Positions 35,301 to 44,388 of a stretch of 64,000 nucleotides of DNA are shown one piece after another. The translations under genes and the position numbers were made by a program. This DNA comes from Paenibacillus_AA sp045062745 (GTDB lineage: Bacteria > Bacillota > Bacilli > Paenibacillales > NBRC-103111): the NCBI RefSeq assembly GCF_045062745.1, contig NZ_JBJGED010000007.1, forward strand, positions 1 to 64,000. The letters are read 5' to 3'. Below the pieces are notes generated by a model that saw only the letters and a list, made by a program, of their open reading frames with translations, had not been told where the DNA came from and ran no database searches. Every line of letters begins with the position of its first letter. Position 1 is the stretch's first letter.

Positions 35301-36885
35301 TTCCGCCAAGTTGAAGGCTAATGTTTTGGAAACGGTCAGAGTGCGCGTGCAGCCGGAGAGGAACGCCGACGCGCCGTGGGATCAGTGGCATGCGGCTATC
35401 TATGTGGAGAATGCCACCGGTGACAAGGAACTGATCGGTTCCGTTCGCGTTACCGAGTCTGTGTACATGGCTCTGCAGCCTACCGATCCGATCGTGTTCG
35501 AGAAGCTCTTACCGGGTGAAATTAGGAAATTCACAATACCGATTACCGAGCTGCCCGAAAAAACGAGAGCCCGCTTAAAGCTTGCGGTACTGTTGGACAG
35601 CGGATTCGAGAAGGTGATTGAGCGACCTTTTAACTTCATTGCCGCGGTGAACGATCAGACGGCGCCCGTCATCGACGGACGTTTATCCGAACCCAGCTGG
35701 AAGAACGGCATGCCGATCGACATCAACCGGCCGGACCAGGTTAAGAACATCGTCAATTGGGGCGGAGAGACGGACCTGAGCGGCAAAGGATATTTGAAGT
35801 GGAATCCGGCCTACCTCTATCTCGGAATCGAAGTCCAGGATGACGTCCATTATCAAAAAGGTACGGGCGGCGATATGTGGCAGGGCGACAGTGTACAGTT
35901 CGCTATCGATACCGGGCGTGCGGATGGCGTCGGAAGCGCCGAGAACAATGAATTCGGCGTCGCGTTAGGTGAACAGGGGCCGATAGTCTGGAGATGGTTA
36001 AGCACCGCAGGCCGGCCGACGGGAGAGTTGACAACCGTCCAGACGGCTGTGTACCGCAGCGGCACCGTCACGAGCTATGAGCTAGCTATCCCATGGTCCG
36101 AGCTACTGCCCGAGGGCCGCATGCCTAAGGCTGGGGATACTTTCGGCTTCTCTATGTTGATCAATGAGAGTGATGGAGGCGCCAGAAGAGGCTGGCTCGA
36201 GTATATGAGCGGCATCGGCGGCAGCAAGAATACACAGCTGTTCGGAGACTTAATCCTGGCTGAAGGTGAGGCGCCCGAGGTGCGTGTGACCGATATCTCG
36301 CTGGACCGTTTGAGCGCAACGCTGGATCAGGGTCAAACGATCGTACTGAATGCGACGATCACCCCGGACGATGCTACGAACAAGCATGTACGCTTCACCT
36401 CCAGCGACCCGAAGATCGCAAGCGTAGTGCAAGACGTCTATGGCCGGCAAGCTGTTGTCACAGGCCTATCGGCGGGTACGGCAACGATTACGGCGACAAC
36501 GGATGATGGAGGATTCACGGCCAGCAGCACGATTACGGTCAAGGCGCCGCCTGTTGTGCGTGTGACCGGTATCTCGCTTGACCGCTTGAGCGTAACACTG
36601 GATCAGGGTCAATCGATCGTTCTGAATGCGACGATTGCTCCGGTCGATGCTACGAACAAGCAGGTGCGCTTCACCTCCAGTAATCCGAAGATCGCAAGCG
36701 TTACGCAAGATGTTAATGGCCGAGCAACGGTCATAGGCCTATCGAAGGGGAAGGCTACGATTACCGTGACAACAGAGGATGGAGGATACACGGCCAGCAG
36801 CACGATTAAGGTCAAAACGAAGTCTGGGCATGCTGACGACGATGATGAAGATGAAGATGAGGACGAGGATAATGACAATGACTAG
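32356..36885 (+). CDS. secreted GH-A-type hydrolase with CBM9-like and Ig-like extensions (paralogue 2)
   Basis: 1509 aa, the longest of three paralogues. Signal peptide, two discoidin-like modules (about 40-390), Fn3-like region, GH-A-like barrel with VNEPD (Glu602) and TELGWS (Glu719), then about 600 extra residues: a beta-rich spacer, a CBM9/DOMON-like module at about 1102-1305 (APVIDGRLSEPSW, YLYLGIEVQDDVHY, WQGDSVQFAID), two near-identical Big_2 Ig-like domains at about 1310 and 1401, and an acidic tail of Asp/Glu from about 1490. The extensions suggest attachment to the cell wall or an insoluble glycan. Follows the binding protein by 81 bases; the next paralogue starts 14 bases after its stop. 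Confidence 0.75.
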   Translation: MNGLKKVSCMILAALLLLQSFLSVAPPVHAIQSGSPKLLSGNAPGPLFQDNGAVIDTGAVYVWQQEGSYATDAGFLGGEAVHAGLMSDGSANAVSSTQDRVGAAYGTLVFDLKDVYQVSSVQMWVEFSENSGLQQAEIYASIDGVNYNRVGSIERASAGEGGLVPVIGDLKPAPYARYVKIILHKNPAKLRMSIGEVAIWGDTAPAPAILSGNQLKAGGYYAIGTPKIDTKATYKWGTDQPFVTQAGLIASDNEAGAKNDGSPSGLPDLIDGSSTEETIDTIASMDSGSQGKYATVTFTLNDVYQIANVDVWTKAGGGSFMDGYEVLLSLDNVNYFSAGYTANPNSRFAGAMVNTSAYGTPGKHAKYVRIVIHNAADSDRLIAGEVAIWGWKLYDAALPKQDTPDLVEVATQIKNYNTLYLDWSAYNSAVNKVNKYSIYVEKNDFTTTSGLMPRVTAENGSVEQKGKFLLLSSLEPETVYYIAVTPTSTASGERKDVRTVRVTTPNVLGGDKVGDIFAINDTPYGGGNYVNHGAKEDENIIRKLILLRNIEGVNFNRWWIHDSWVKDFSNKYGIGFHTFYHGPQDVPNENRQGTWTFSTVNEPDLKGTNPAALALQFKQNHESLKAVDRRNLLVEPALGGTEPASMTWLENLYKSDGQNGALTRTFFDVLDVHPYVKNHEGALPGLIPGAPEMLLGKMQEIEALKAKYGDQAKPVVFTELGWSTYTGSGYLRTVDLNTQRNYLARAYMLGVAGGIKRMHWYDFQDDGTDKNNLEHNLGLIDWYGIPKPSYYAYYTLAKVLKDAKYVGVKTNVEHPYYGYEYWHEGKNQYITALWAADESTKTATLKTKDAGLSVVGIDGSYAYLPVSEGSASLTIGGAPMFIYSSSRLEIASIDDSFVLKDAAVDVRRGDVIHTAITRSGMGTELAGRMELIGPSGAWKLEGEVNFTPGTAAIPIAISVPLDAEEKVHELTIQVIAGNSLIASAKLKANVLETVRVRVQPERNADAPWDQWHAAIYVENATGDKELIGSVRVTESVYMALQPTDPIVFEKLLPGEIRKFTIPITELPEKTRARLKLAVLLDSGFEKVIERPFNFIAAVNDQTAPVIDGRLSEPSWKNGMPIDINRPDQVKNIVNWGGETDLSGKGYLKWNPAYLYLGIEVQDDVHYQKGTGGDMWQGDSVQFAIDTGRADGVGSAENNEFGVALGEQGPIVWRWLSTAGRPTGELTTVQTAVYRSGTVTSYELAIPWSELLPEGRMPKAGDTFGFSMLINESDGGARRGWLEYMSGIGGSKNTQLFGDLILAEGEAPEVRVTDISLDRLSATLDQGQTIVLNATITPDDATNKHVRFTSSDPKIASVVQDVYGRQAVVTGLSAGTATITATTDDGGFTASSTITVKAPPVVRVTGISLDRLSVTLDQGQSIVLNATIAPVDATNKQVRFTSSNPKIASVTQDVNGRATVIGLSKGKATITVTTEDGGYTASSTIKVKTKSGHADDDDEDEDEDEDNDND
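36280..36810 (+). repeat. tandem Ig-like domain repeat at DNA level
   Basis: The segments starting near 36280 and 36555 (each about 270 bases) are direct repeats encoding the two Big_2 domains. GTGCGTGTGACCG, CTGGATCAGGGTCAA and CGCTTCACCTCCAG recur in the same order. Recent internal duplication or gene conversion is likely. Confidence 0.75.
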
Positions 36886-36899
36886 AAAGGAGCAGCGCC

Positions 36900-39620
36900 A
36901 TGCGTTTTACTAAAATCGGTATTGCCCTTGCAGGTGCATTCATACTGCTTTTCAGCCCGCTGTTGTCTGACAGGTCTGAGCAATCCGTTCATGCTGCTGT
37001 CGAAGAATCCTTGTTAAGCGGGAATGTAATCGGCGGCCCCCTTTTCCCCGCCGGTACAGCGGCTGTCACAACCGGAGCCTCTTATCGGTGGCTGACGGAA
37101 GGGGTTTATGCGACAGATCCGTCCGTTGTGGCTTCGGACCCGGCTGACGCACCCAAGCTGTCGGATGGAGCGATCGATGAGGACGATACGGGCAATGTGG
37201 TGACGACCCCCGCAGGGGAAGCAGCGTATGCCGCCCTGCTGTATGATCTCAAATCGGTCTATCAGGTGTCTTCGGTTGCGGTCTGGACCGATACGGCCCC
37301 GGATAGCGCGATGAGCTATTACGAGGTATACGCGAGCTTCGACGGACTGACGTATAACCAGGTTGGTCTTCAGGAGAACGTCAATACGCAAGGCAGCGGC
37401 TATGTGCCCGTCCACCTTACGCTCAAGCCGGCCGTATACGCCCAATATCTCAAAATCATCATGCACAAGGCCGAGGGACAACAGACGATGAGGCTGGGCG
37501 AAATCGCCGTGTACGGCAAGGCTGCGGAGCCGATGTCCATCCTGAGCAACAACGCGCTCCGGTCATCCGGTTATTACAATAAGTCTCTGCCGAAGCTGGC
37601 GACGGGCGCTTCCTATGAGTGGCTGACGGAGGCCCCCTTCATTACGGATGCGGATCTGATCAAGACGGACAATGATTCCAAGAATGATACCGTAGGGGGC
37701 GTGCCCGATCTGATCGACGGCTCCAGCACTGAAGCGGATGCGGCATCGACGGCCAACTCGACATGGGGGTCCAAAGGCAAGTATGGCGCCGTCGTGTTCA
37801 ACTTGAACGATGTGTACCAGATCGGCAAAATCGACGTATGGACGAATGCCGCTGACAACAATAAGTTCATGGACGGGTACGAGGTGCTCGTCAGCACCGA
37901 CGGCGTGAACTACAACTCGCTCGGCTACACGCAGAATGCCAGCAGCCGGACGGCGAACAAGATCGTCAATACGCCCAGCTACGGCGTTCCAGGCAGAAAT
38001 GCGAAGTATGTCAAGATCATCATGCACAACGCCAATGACTCGCAGATCCTGACGGCCGGCGAGGTGGCGGTCTGGGGATGGAGGCTGTACGATGCCGCGC
38101 TTCCCAAGCAAGCGAGCCCGGATCAGGTTCCGCTTACAGCAGAACTCAAAAATTACAGTACGGTATATCTAGACTGGTCCGGCTACAACAGTGTAGTCAA
38201 TCAGGTGAACAAATACGGCATCTACATCGAGACGACGCCCTTCACCAGCACGGCGGGACTGAAGCCGAAATTCACAGCGGAGGCCAAGTCTGTCGAGCAG
38301 GTCGGCAAATACATGCCTTATGTCGGCCTGCAGCCGGAGACGACGTATTACATCGCAGTCACGCCCTTCCATACGACCGCTGGAGAGAGGAAGGATGTAG
38401 AGCCGCTGAAGCTGACGACGGCAACCGTTCTTGGCGGAGAAAAGGCAGGGGATATATTCGCCGTCAACGATGCTCCTTACGGGGGAGGCAACTATGTGCA
38501 TCACGGCGAGACCGAGGACTTGTTTCTGATGAACAAGCTGCGCCTGCTTCGCGATCTAGGCGGTGTCAATAAGAACCGGTGGTGGGATCACAGCAAGGCG
38601 ATGAAGGAGCTGTACGGCAAAAGCGGCGTGAACTTCCACTACTTTTACCATGGCCCCGGATATGTCAAGGCGGATAATGAAGGCGGGGCTTATACCTTCT
38701 CTACGTATAATGAACCCGATCTGGCCAATAGAGACCCCGCTGCAGCAGCAGCAGTCATCAAGGCTAATCATGAAAGCCTGAAATCGGTCAGTGCCAATAG
38801 CTTGCTGGTAGAACCCGCTCTGGCCGGGGTGGACCGGCTCGCGCCCAATAAAGGTTTGAATTGGCTGGATGCCTTCTACAATTCGGACGGACAGAACGGC
38901 GCTTTGGTGAAAACGTATTTCGATGTCATGGATGTTCACCCGTACATCAAATACGAGTATCCGGCTGTACCGGGGCTGGACCAGGGAGCGCCGGAGAAGC
39001 TGCTGGAGCTGCTGGCGCAATTGAAGGAAACGATGGTCAGCCACGGCGATGGGGACAAACCGGTCATCATTACCGAGATCGGCTGGAGCACCTACACAGG
39101 CGGAAGCTTCCTGAAGAAGGTAGACCGGGCCACCCAGCGCAACTATCTGGCCCGGGCTTATATGCACGCCATCGCGAGCGGAGTACGCACAATGCATTGG
39201 TACAATTTTGCCGATGACGGACTGGATGCCGGCAATCTGGAGCACAATCTGGGGCTGATCGACTGGAATGGCCGCCCCAAGGAAAGTTATTACGGCTTCT
39301 ACACGATGATTCGAGTGCTTAGCGAAGCGAAGTATGTCAGTGCCCTGTCTGAAGTGGCCAATCCTTACTATGGCTACCGTTTTTGGGACGAGAATAAGAA
39401 CCGGTACATTACCGCCTTGTGGGATGCCAGCTGGCAGACGACAAGCACCTCCTCCCGGACGGCGAGCCTCGCTACGACTGACCCTGGGGTAGCGGTAGTA
39501 GGGATTGACGGCGGCCAACGTTATGTCGCGGCATCTGCAGGCGTGGTCCAGGTACCGCTGACGGGAGCCCCTGTATTTATTTATTCGACGGGAGAACCAA
39601 CTGTACAATCGATCCAATAA
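36900..39620 (+). CDS. secreted multidomain glycoside hydrolase, clan GH-A type (paralogue 3)
   Basis: 906 aa, same architecture as paralogue 1: signal peptide, two discoidin-like modules (about 38-390), Fn3-like region with PETTYYIAVTPFH, GH-A-like barrel with YNEPD (Glu605) and TEIGWS (Glu726), C-terminal beta domain. Catalytic carboxylates align exactly with the other copies, so all three should be active. AAAGGAG precedes ATG 36900; the gap from the previous stop is 14 bases, so they are one transcript. Different substrates or linkages for the three copies are likely but not readable. Confidence 0.75.
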   Translation: MRFTKIGIALAGAFILLFSPLLSDRSEQSVHAAVEESLLSGNVIGGPLFPAGTAAVTTGASYRWLTEGVYATDPSVVASDPADAPKLSDGAIDEDDTGNVVTTPAGEAAYAALLYDLKSVYQVSSVAVWTDTAPDSAMSYYEVYASFDGLTYNQVGLQENVNTQGSGYVPVHLTLKPAVYAQYLKIIMHKAEGQQTMRLGEIAVYGKAAEPMSILSNNALRSSGYYNKSLPKLATGASYEWLTEAPFITDADLIKTDNDSKNDTVGGVPDLIDGSSTEADAASTANSTWGSKGKYGAVVFNLNDVYQIGKIDVWTNAADNNKFMDGYEVLVSTDGVNYNSLGYTQNASSRTANKIVNTPSYGVPGRNAKYVKIIMHNANDSQILTAGEVAVWGWRLYDAALPKQASPDQVPLTAELKNYSTVYLDWSGYNSVVNQVNKYGIYIETTPFTSTAGLKPKFTAEAKSVEQVGKYMPYVGLQPETTYYIAVTPFHTTAGERKDVEPLKLTTATVLGGEKAGDIFAVNDAPYGGGNYVHHGETEDLFLMNKLRLLRDLGGVNKNRWWDHSKAMKELYGKSGVNFHYFYHGPGYVKADNEGGAYTFSTYNEPDLANRDPAAAAAVIKANHESLKSVSANSLLVEPALAGVDRLAPNKGLNWLDAFYNSDGQNGALVKTYFDVMDVHPYIKYEYPAVPGLDQGAPEKLLELLAQLKETMVSHGDGDKPVIITEIGWSTYTGGSFLKKVDRATQRNYLARAYMHAIASGVRTMHWYNFADDGLDAGNLEHNLGLIDWNGRPKESYYGFYTMIRVLSEAKYVSALSEVANPYYGYRFWDENKNRYITALWDASWQTTSTSSRTASLATTDPGVAVVGIDGGQRYVAASAGVVQVPLTGAPVFIYSTGEPTVQSIQ

Positions 39621-39700
39621 CGGATAACTTTTCCTCCTGGTTCGCGATGTTAGTGGTACAATTGTAAATATAATAACGCGACCGATTATGGGGGGCCATC

Positions 39701-41995
39701 ATGAGAAGCAGTATCTCTTCCAAGGCGATGATAGCCTATGGCATTGTCTTCATCGGCATCATCGCCCTGACATTCTGGCTTTCCTACGCAGGCACGGTGG
39801 GCCGGCTCCAGAAGGATCTGCAGAATACGAATCTGGCTTTGCTGAAGCAGGTGGATGACAAGATCGAGGCCGCCTTCCGTCAAACCGAAAAAGACCTGCT
39901 GGCCTTGGCGGAAGGCTTGGATATTATCTATTATATGAATAACAGCTACAGTGACGATGCCCAGAGGTACAGTATACATTACACGCTTACGACGCGGCTG
40001 AAGGACTTTATTTACAAAAATCCGAACTATTCCTCCGTCTTCGCTTATTCCCATATCAGCGGCGACCTCATGACTGAAGAGACGTATGTCAGGCAGGCCG
40101 CCTCGGAGTTCAACTGGCTGTCGCAATACCTCGATATGCCGGAATACTTCAAATGGCTGGCGACCCGGAAGGTGTGGGACGGGCAGAAAACGGAGGATGT
40201 CATTACACTGGTAAGAAGCTTCCCCGCCCTGAGCGGCCCCGGATTCAGAAAGGGCCTTATGGCCATTACGATCAAGGAAGATCAGCTGTCCCAAATGGTC
40301 AAATCCATCTATGAAGAGGGGTACTCCGGCCAATTCTTCATTCTTGATGCTCAGGGAAGTGTCGTTACGCATGACGATAAGACTCAGCTCTACCGCAATA
40401 TGACTGCTTTGCCTTATATCGGGACCATTTTGGCCGATGCCAACAGCGGCTCATTGAGTGTGGAGCAGGATGGGGTCCAGCAGTCTGTCTTTTACCGCAC
40501 AAGCGGATATACAGGCTGGAAGTTCATTAGTGTCATCCCGGAATCCAAGGTGTTCGAGCCGATTCGGGTGACACGCAATTTGTTGTTGCTGTTTGCCGGA
40601 ATCATGTTTGTTTTGGGACTGGCCGCCTTATTCTATGTCAACCGCCGCACGTTCCAGCCCTTGGACCGGATGGTGGGCAAGCTGTCCAGTGTCAATAAGC
40701 ACGCAGATCGGGCAGCAGGAGGGGTGGGCCTCGTTAAGCTGGAGCATATCATCGATCAGATGATGGCCGACCGAGAGCACCTGGAGCAGCATGTCCGCGA
40801 CTCCAAGCCGATGCTGAAGTGGCGGCTCCTGACCGACATCTTGAACGGCAGCCGGTCCGATTTCCAGGCGATCCATCATCATCTCGAGTTCTTGGGAATG
40901 GAGCTGTTCCCGGAACGGTTCCTAGTCTGCACGGCGGAGATTAGCAAGGAAAACGAGGCGCTCACGCCGCGGGATGAAACGTTGTACACCTACATGTTCT
41001 GCAATGTGGCCGAAGAGATGATCCGATCCGAGCATGCGGGCGCCGCGATCGATCTGGGGGACGGCAGAGCAGCCGTGCTCATGAGCTTCGCCGAGGGCGA
41101 TGCGGAACAGAATCATCTGAGGGCGCTGGTCATCCTGGAACTGATCCTCGCCGTAATGAAGAAGCAGTTTGGCTTGTCGGTTGTGGTTGGTGTGGGCAAA
41201 TGCCGCATAGAGATGGGGGAAATCCCCGGTTCCTTCGACGAGTCGCAGAAGGCGCTGCGGTATAAGATGATCTTCGGCAGCCACTCCGTTATCTCGGTGG
41301 ATGACCTGCAGCCTCCTGACAGGAAGGACTATTACAGGTTGAACCGGATGACGGATGCGGTGATGGAAGGGCTGAAAAGTGCGGACCGGGCCAAAATGTT
41401 CACGCACCTGTCCGAGGCGTTCCATGAGGCTGTCGAAGGCAACCTTCCGCCGGAGCTGATCCGACAGCTCTGCTATGATCTGATGAAGAAGTCGCTGGAG
41501 GCTGTAAGCACGATCGGCATCAAGCCCGAGGTATCCATGGGCCCCCTGAGCAGGTTCTACGAGCAGATTGCCCATTGCGAGAACTGGATGGAAGCGGAGC
41601 GGCTGGTCGGCGATATTCTCGAGGGGCTGCTCTCCCAGATTGAAGCGAAACGCAGCCAGCGGGGCAAGAATGAGACCATCGAGCGTATGCTGGACTATAT
41701 CCGGGAGCATTACCCGGAGCACGACCTCTCTCTGGACCGGCTCGCAGTGGAGTTCCAGCTGACGCCGCCGTATATCAGCAGACTGTTCAAGGATCACACG
41801 GAAAGCAATTTTATCGATTACATGATCGAGGTCCGCATTCAGGCCGCGATGGAGCTGCTCAAGGATAGATCGATTAAGGTGAATGACGTTTCGGGCGCTG
41901 TCGGGTATGCGAATACGCGCAGCTTCCTGCGGACCTTCAAGAAGTACACAGGTGTGACCCCGACGGAATTCCGGGATCGTGTATTGCCGGGTTAA
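39701..41995 (+). CDS. AraC-family regulator with membrane-anchored extracellular sensor (second locus)
   Basis: 764 aa. TM at about 7-29, extracellular Cache-like sensor about 30-285, second TM at about 291-312, HAMP-like stretch, cytoplasmic spacer, and a C-terminal AraC HTH at about 664-760 (LSLDRLAVEFQLTPPYISRLF, SFLRTFKKYTGVTPTEFRDR). Same design as 3003-5252. It lies 80 bases behind the third hydrolase and closes the locus, so it probably regulates these hydrolases and the transporter in response to an external sugar. A possible -10 TATAAT is present at 39669-39674. Confidence 0.85.
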   Translation: MRSSISSKAMIAYGIVFIGIIALTFWLSYAGTVGRLQKDLQNTNLALLKQVDDKIEAAFRQTEKDLLALAEGLDIIYYMNNSYSDDAQRYSIHYTLTTRLKDFIYKNPNYSSVFAYSHISGDLMTEETYVRQAASEFNWLSQYLDMPEYFKWLATRKVWDGQKTEDVITLVRSFPALSGPGFRKGLMAITIKEDQLSQMVKSIYEEGYSGQFFILDAQGSVVTHDDKTQLYRNMTALPYIGTILADANSGSLSVEQDGVQQSVFYRTSGYTGWKFISVIPESKVFEPIRVTRNLLLLFAGIMFVLGLAALFYVNRRTFQPLDRMVGKLSSVNKHADRAAGGVGLVKLEHIIDQMMADREHLEQHVRDSKPMLKWRLLTDILNGSRSDFQAIHHHLEFLGMELFPERFLVCTAEISKENEALTPRDETLYTYMFCNVAEEMIRSEHAGAAIDLGDGRAAVLMSFAEGDAEQNHLRALVILELILAVMKKQFGLSVVVGVGKCRIEMGEIPGSFDESQKALRYKMIFGSHSVISVDDLQPPDRKDYYRLNRMTDAVMEGLKSADRAKMFTHLSEAFHEAVEGNLPPELIRQLCYDLMKKSLEAVSTIGIKPEVSMGPLSRFYEQIAHCENWMEAERLVGDILEGLLSQIEAKRSQRGKNETIERMLDYIREHYPEHDLSLDRLAVEFQLTPPYISRLFKDHTESNFIDYMIEVRIQAAMELLKDRSIKVNDVSGAVGYANTRSFLRTFKKYTGVTPTEFRDRVLPG

Positions 41996-42042
41996 TCCCT
42001 CCGCCTCATGGTTAGACTGAGGGTAGGGAGGGAGGTTCCACC

Positions 42043-42294
42043 ATGGCGATTAAAAGCGAGGAATGGATCAAATATATCACCGAGCAAGTGGTGACTTATA
42101 TCGAAACGCCGGCAGATGTGCGCAAGGAGCAGCGGCAGAACCAAAAAATACGAAGAGAGCCGTGGAGCATCCGCTGGTTCGGCATGATCCCGCTGGCGCT
42201 CCAGTTTTGGTTCGGCAGCCGCCGCAAAAAAAGGACACCCCGGGCTCAAGATGAGAGCGGGGTGCCAAGGTATAGAGAAGAGGAGGAGAAATAA
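42043..42294 (+). CDS. yqzE: YqzE-family protein
   Basis: 83 aa. EWIKYITEQVVTYIETPADVRKEQ and PWSIRWFGMIPLALQFWF are the family pattern, with a charged C-terminal extension. In Bacillus subtilis yqzE follows the comG competence operon; comG is not in this window, so the sugar locus to the left replaces the usual neighbour. Function unknown. GGGAGGGAGG lies just upstream. Its TAA (42292-42294) directly abuts the stop of the opposing gene. Confidence 0.85.
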   Translation: MAIKSEEWIKYITEQVVTYIETPADVRKEQRQNQKIRREPWSIRWFGMIPLALQFWFGSRRKKRTPRAQDESGVPRYREEEEK

Positions 42295-43272
42295 CTAAGG
42301 GAAAAAGAAACCGTTCTCAAAAAGCTCTTGAAGCGGGATATAGCGCGAGCCTTCCTGCTCCAGACGGATGAACGGGACGGAGGCGCCTGCCCAGACGGCG
42401 TAACCGGTGACCGCGAACGGGGCCAGCACGCGACGGTCATACAGATCGGCGACATAGGTGACGCTCGAATCGGCGCGAAGCGCTTGCTGCAGCTGCGCGA
42501 AATTCGCGAGCTTCAAAGGTGTGCCGCGCAGCCAGGACGTGTGGTGGAAGGGGTCGAAGCCTTCCAGCTCCAGCGCGTTCTCGATGCGCGGCGCTGCCGT
42601 ATCGGCCGGTAGACCGGTAGCAGTAGGAGAAGGTAGTCGGCGCCACGGATCCGGCGACAGCGGCAGCTGTTCTCCGGTCTTGGCATCGATATAGATTGTG
42701 CTTGCTTCGCCCGCCGCCGGAGGAATGACCTTCCATAGAGCGTGCAACGGGCTGTGGTACAGACGCTCGATCACGAGATCGCTTGGAAGCGTGACGGTCT
42801 CGGAGGATGAGGGATCGATAGGATCCGCTATTAGGGCGAGCTGTACCAACGAGCGATACAGCGTGGTTAAGCTGAAGAGAGGACTGCTGCCGGTGCCGTA
42901 CTCCGTGAGTGTCCAGGAGCCTTCCGGTGTAGCGCTGACGACCAGATAGCCGACTTCGTCGCCGGCTTGCTTCAAGATGACGACCCAACCATGGGTGCCG
43001 GGGCCTAGCGCATAATGGGTCCATTGGGCGTATTTCCACGCCTCAAAACCCGGCTGGACGGCCATGGAATCGATCCATGTTTGAATCTGCTTGCTTAGGT
43101 CATCCTGGGGTGCCAGGCGAGCCTGCGCATTCGTACCGGTAGCCGGTACCGGAGAAGCCGGTACGGCATTGCTGGGCGTATCGGTCGGTCCGGCCGAGGA
43201 GACCGGGGCTAGTGCCATGTACAAGACGGCGCCGAGCGCAAGCGAGGCCACCGCAAGCCGCAGTTTGTTCAT
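42295..43272 (-). CDS. secreted protein, unknown function
   Basis: 325 aa. Signal peptide (about 1-27, ending VSSAG), a Ser/Pro/Thr-rich low-complexity stretch, then a soluble domain with a segment ALWKVIPPAAGEASTIYIDAKTGEQL that resembles a PepSY-like strand pattern. No enzyme motif seen. Convergent with yqzE with no base between the two stop codons, so any terminator must lie inside a coding region. Confidence 0.6.
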   Translation of the reverse strand: MNKLRLAVASLALGAVLYMALAPVSSAGPTDTPSNAVPASPVPATGTNAQARLAPQDDLSKQIQTWIDSMAVQPGFEAWKYAQWTHYALGPGTHGWVVILKQAGDEVGYLVVSATPEGSWTLTEYGTGSSPLFSLTTLYRSLVQLALIADPIDPSSSETVTLPSDLVIERLYHSPLHALWKVIPPAAGEASTIYIDAKTGEQLPLSPDPWRRLPSPTATGLPADTAAPRIENALELEGFDPFHHTSWLRGTPLKLANFAQLQQALRADSSVTYVADLYDRRVLAPFAVTGYAVWAGASVPFIRLEQEGSRYIPLQELFENGFFFP

Positions 43273-43431
43273 CGAATCACCTACGTTTAAGAGTGACAGC
43301 GGTGTACTACTAGCTTATGTCCACATTGTAACGGATATGCCTAAAAAAGTTTGTTAGAACGTGTCACCGCAATCCCTGTTTTTTGCTTGTTTTTATAAGA
43401 AGTTTTAGCGGCTTTCGTCAGATCGTGCCAG

Positions 43432-44388
43432 TCACGCTTGGCGCAGGTGAAAGATTCCGCAGTTTATGGCGGTCACTTGGACCCGAGGCCTATACTGCCA
43501 CTCCATCTCCTGACGGCGGCTCTCCCATTGGGCGGTTGCCGCCTCCTTCTTGTCCTCCTCGCATGTCTCCAGGAAATCCAAATAGTAGCCGTCTACTTGG
43601 GCCACTTCATCGGCCATCCGCTCATGAGCCTCCGCCGCCCATGTATGATCGGTATGCTTCAGCAGCTTCTCCAAGTATTGCTCCACAATGCCGCGGGCCC
43701 GGGTAATCGTAATCTGATGGCGCGGAATATGGCTGTTGACCGGGAAGCGGGGCGACAGCTTCTTTTCTAGCAGCTTCTCGTGAAACCCGGTCACGAGCTG
43801 TCCCGTCAGGAGATCGACGCCGATCGAGTGCAGCTCATCGCGCTTCATGTCGCACAGAAATTCGACCTTCAGGTTCACACCGAGCCAGGAGGTGTACGCT
43901 ACCGAGGCGGGACCGCGCGCGGCGGCCCCGGGTTCTTCGAACATCTGGACGAAGCGGCCGCCCTCCTTCACGACTTGGAACAGCTGCTCCAAACGGCGGC
44001 TGCCATAGGTGACGTCATCCCGCTGAATGCGGCCGGGGCCCATCACCGGTGGGGGCACGACGATGCCGAAGTAGCGGCCCAGGATCGTGTCCTGGGATGC
44101 GGCCGGCTGTCCGCCGGGCCCACCCCCGGCGGGAGCGCCGCCTTGAGCGGCGGCGTTCTCCTCCTCGATCCGCAGCCGCTCCGGATCGAACACAAATTTA
44201 AAGTTCATTGTCTCCGGCGGTGTCCCGGTTTTCTCGATGAAGCTCCAGTAGTAAGGGCGGTTCGTGAGGCTCTTGTCCGCGGCCGGAGACAGCTTCACCG
44301 TCACATACGCCGGATGCTTCTCCATGATGTGGCAATCCGTCGCTTCCAAGTAGCGCATGACGAATTTTTGAATTTGCTTCGTATTCAC
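43432..44388 (-). CDS. yqhG: YqhG-family protein
   Basis: 318 aa. N-terminal KQIQKFVMRYLEATDCHIMEKHPAYVTVKLSPAADK is characteristic of YqhG, a Bacillales protein of unknown role found next to the helicase YqhH. A Gly/Ala/Pro-rich insertion of about 25 residues near 80-105 is longer than I would expect for the family. GTG start overlaps the helicase stop (GTGA), and AGGAGG precedes it, so the two are translationally coupled. Confidence 0.85.
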   Translation of the reverse strand: MNTKQIQKFVMRYLEATDCHIMEKHPAYVTVKLSPAADKSLTNRPYYWSFIEKTGTPPETMNFKFVFDPERLRIEEENAAAQGGAPAGGGPGGQPAASQDTILGRYFGIVVPPPVMGPGRIQRDDVTYGSRRLEQLFQVVKEGGRFVQMFEEPGAAARGPASVAYTSWLGVNLKVEFLCDMKRDELHSIGVDLLTGQLVTGFHEKLLEKKLSPRFPVNSHIPRHQITITRARGIVEQYLEKLLKHTDHTWAAEAHERMADEVAQVDGYYLDFLETCEEDKKEAATAQWESRRQEMEWQYRPRVQVTAINCGIFHLRQA

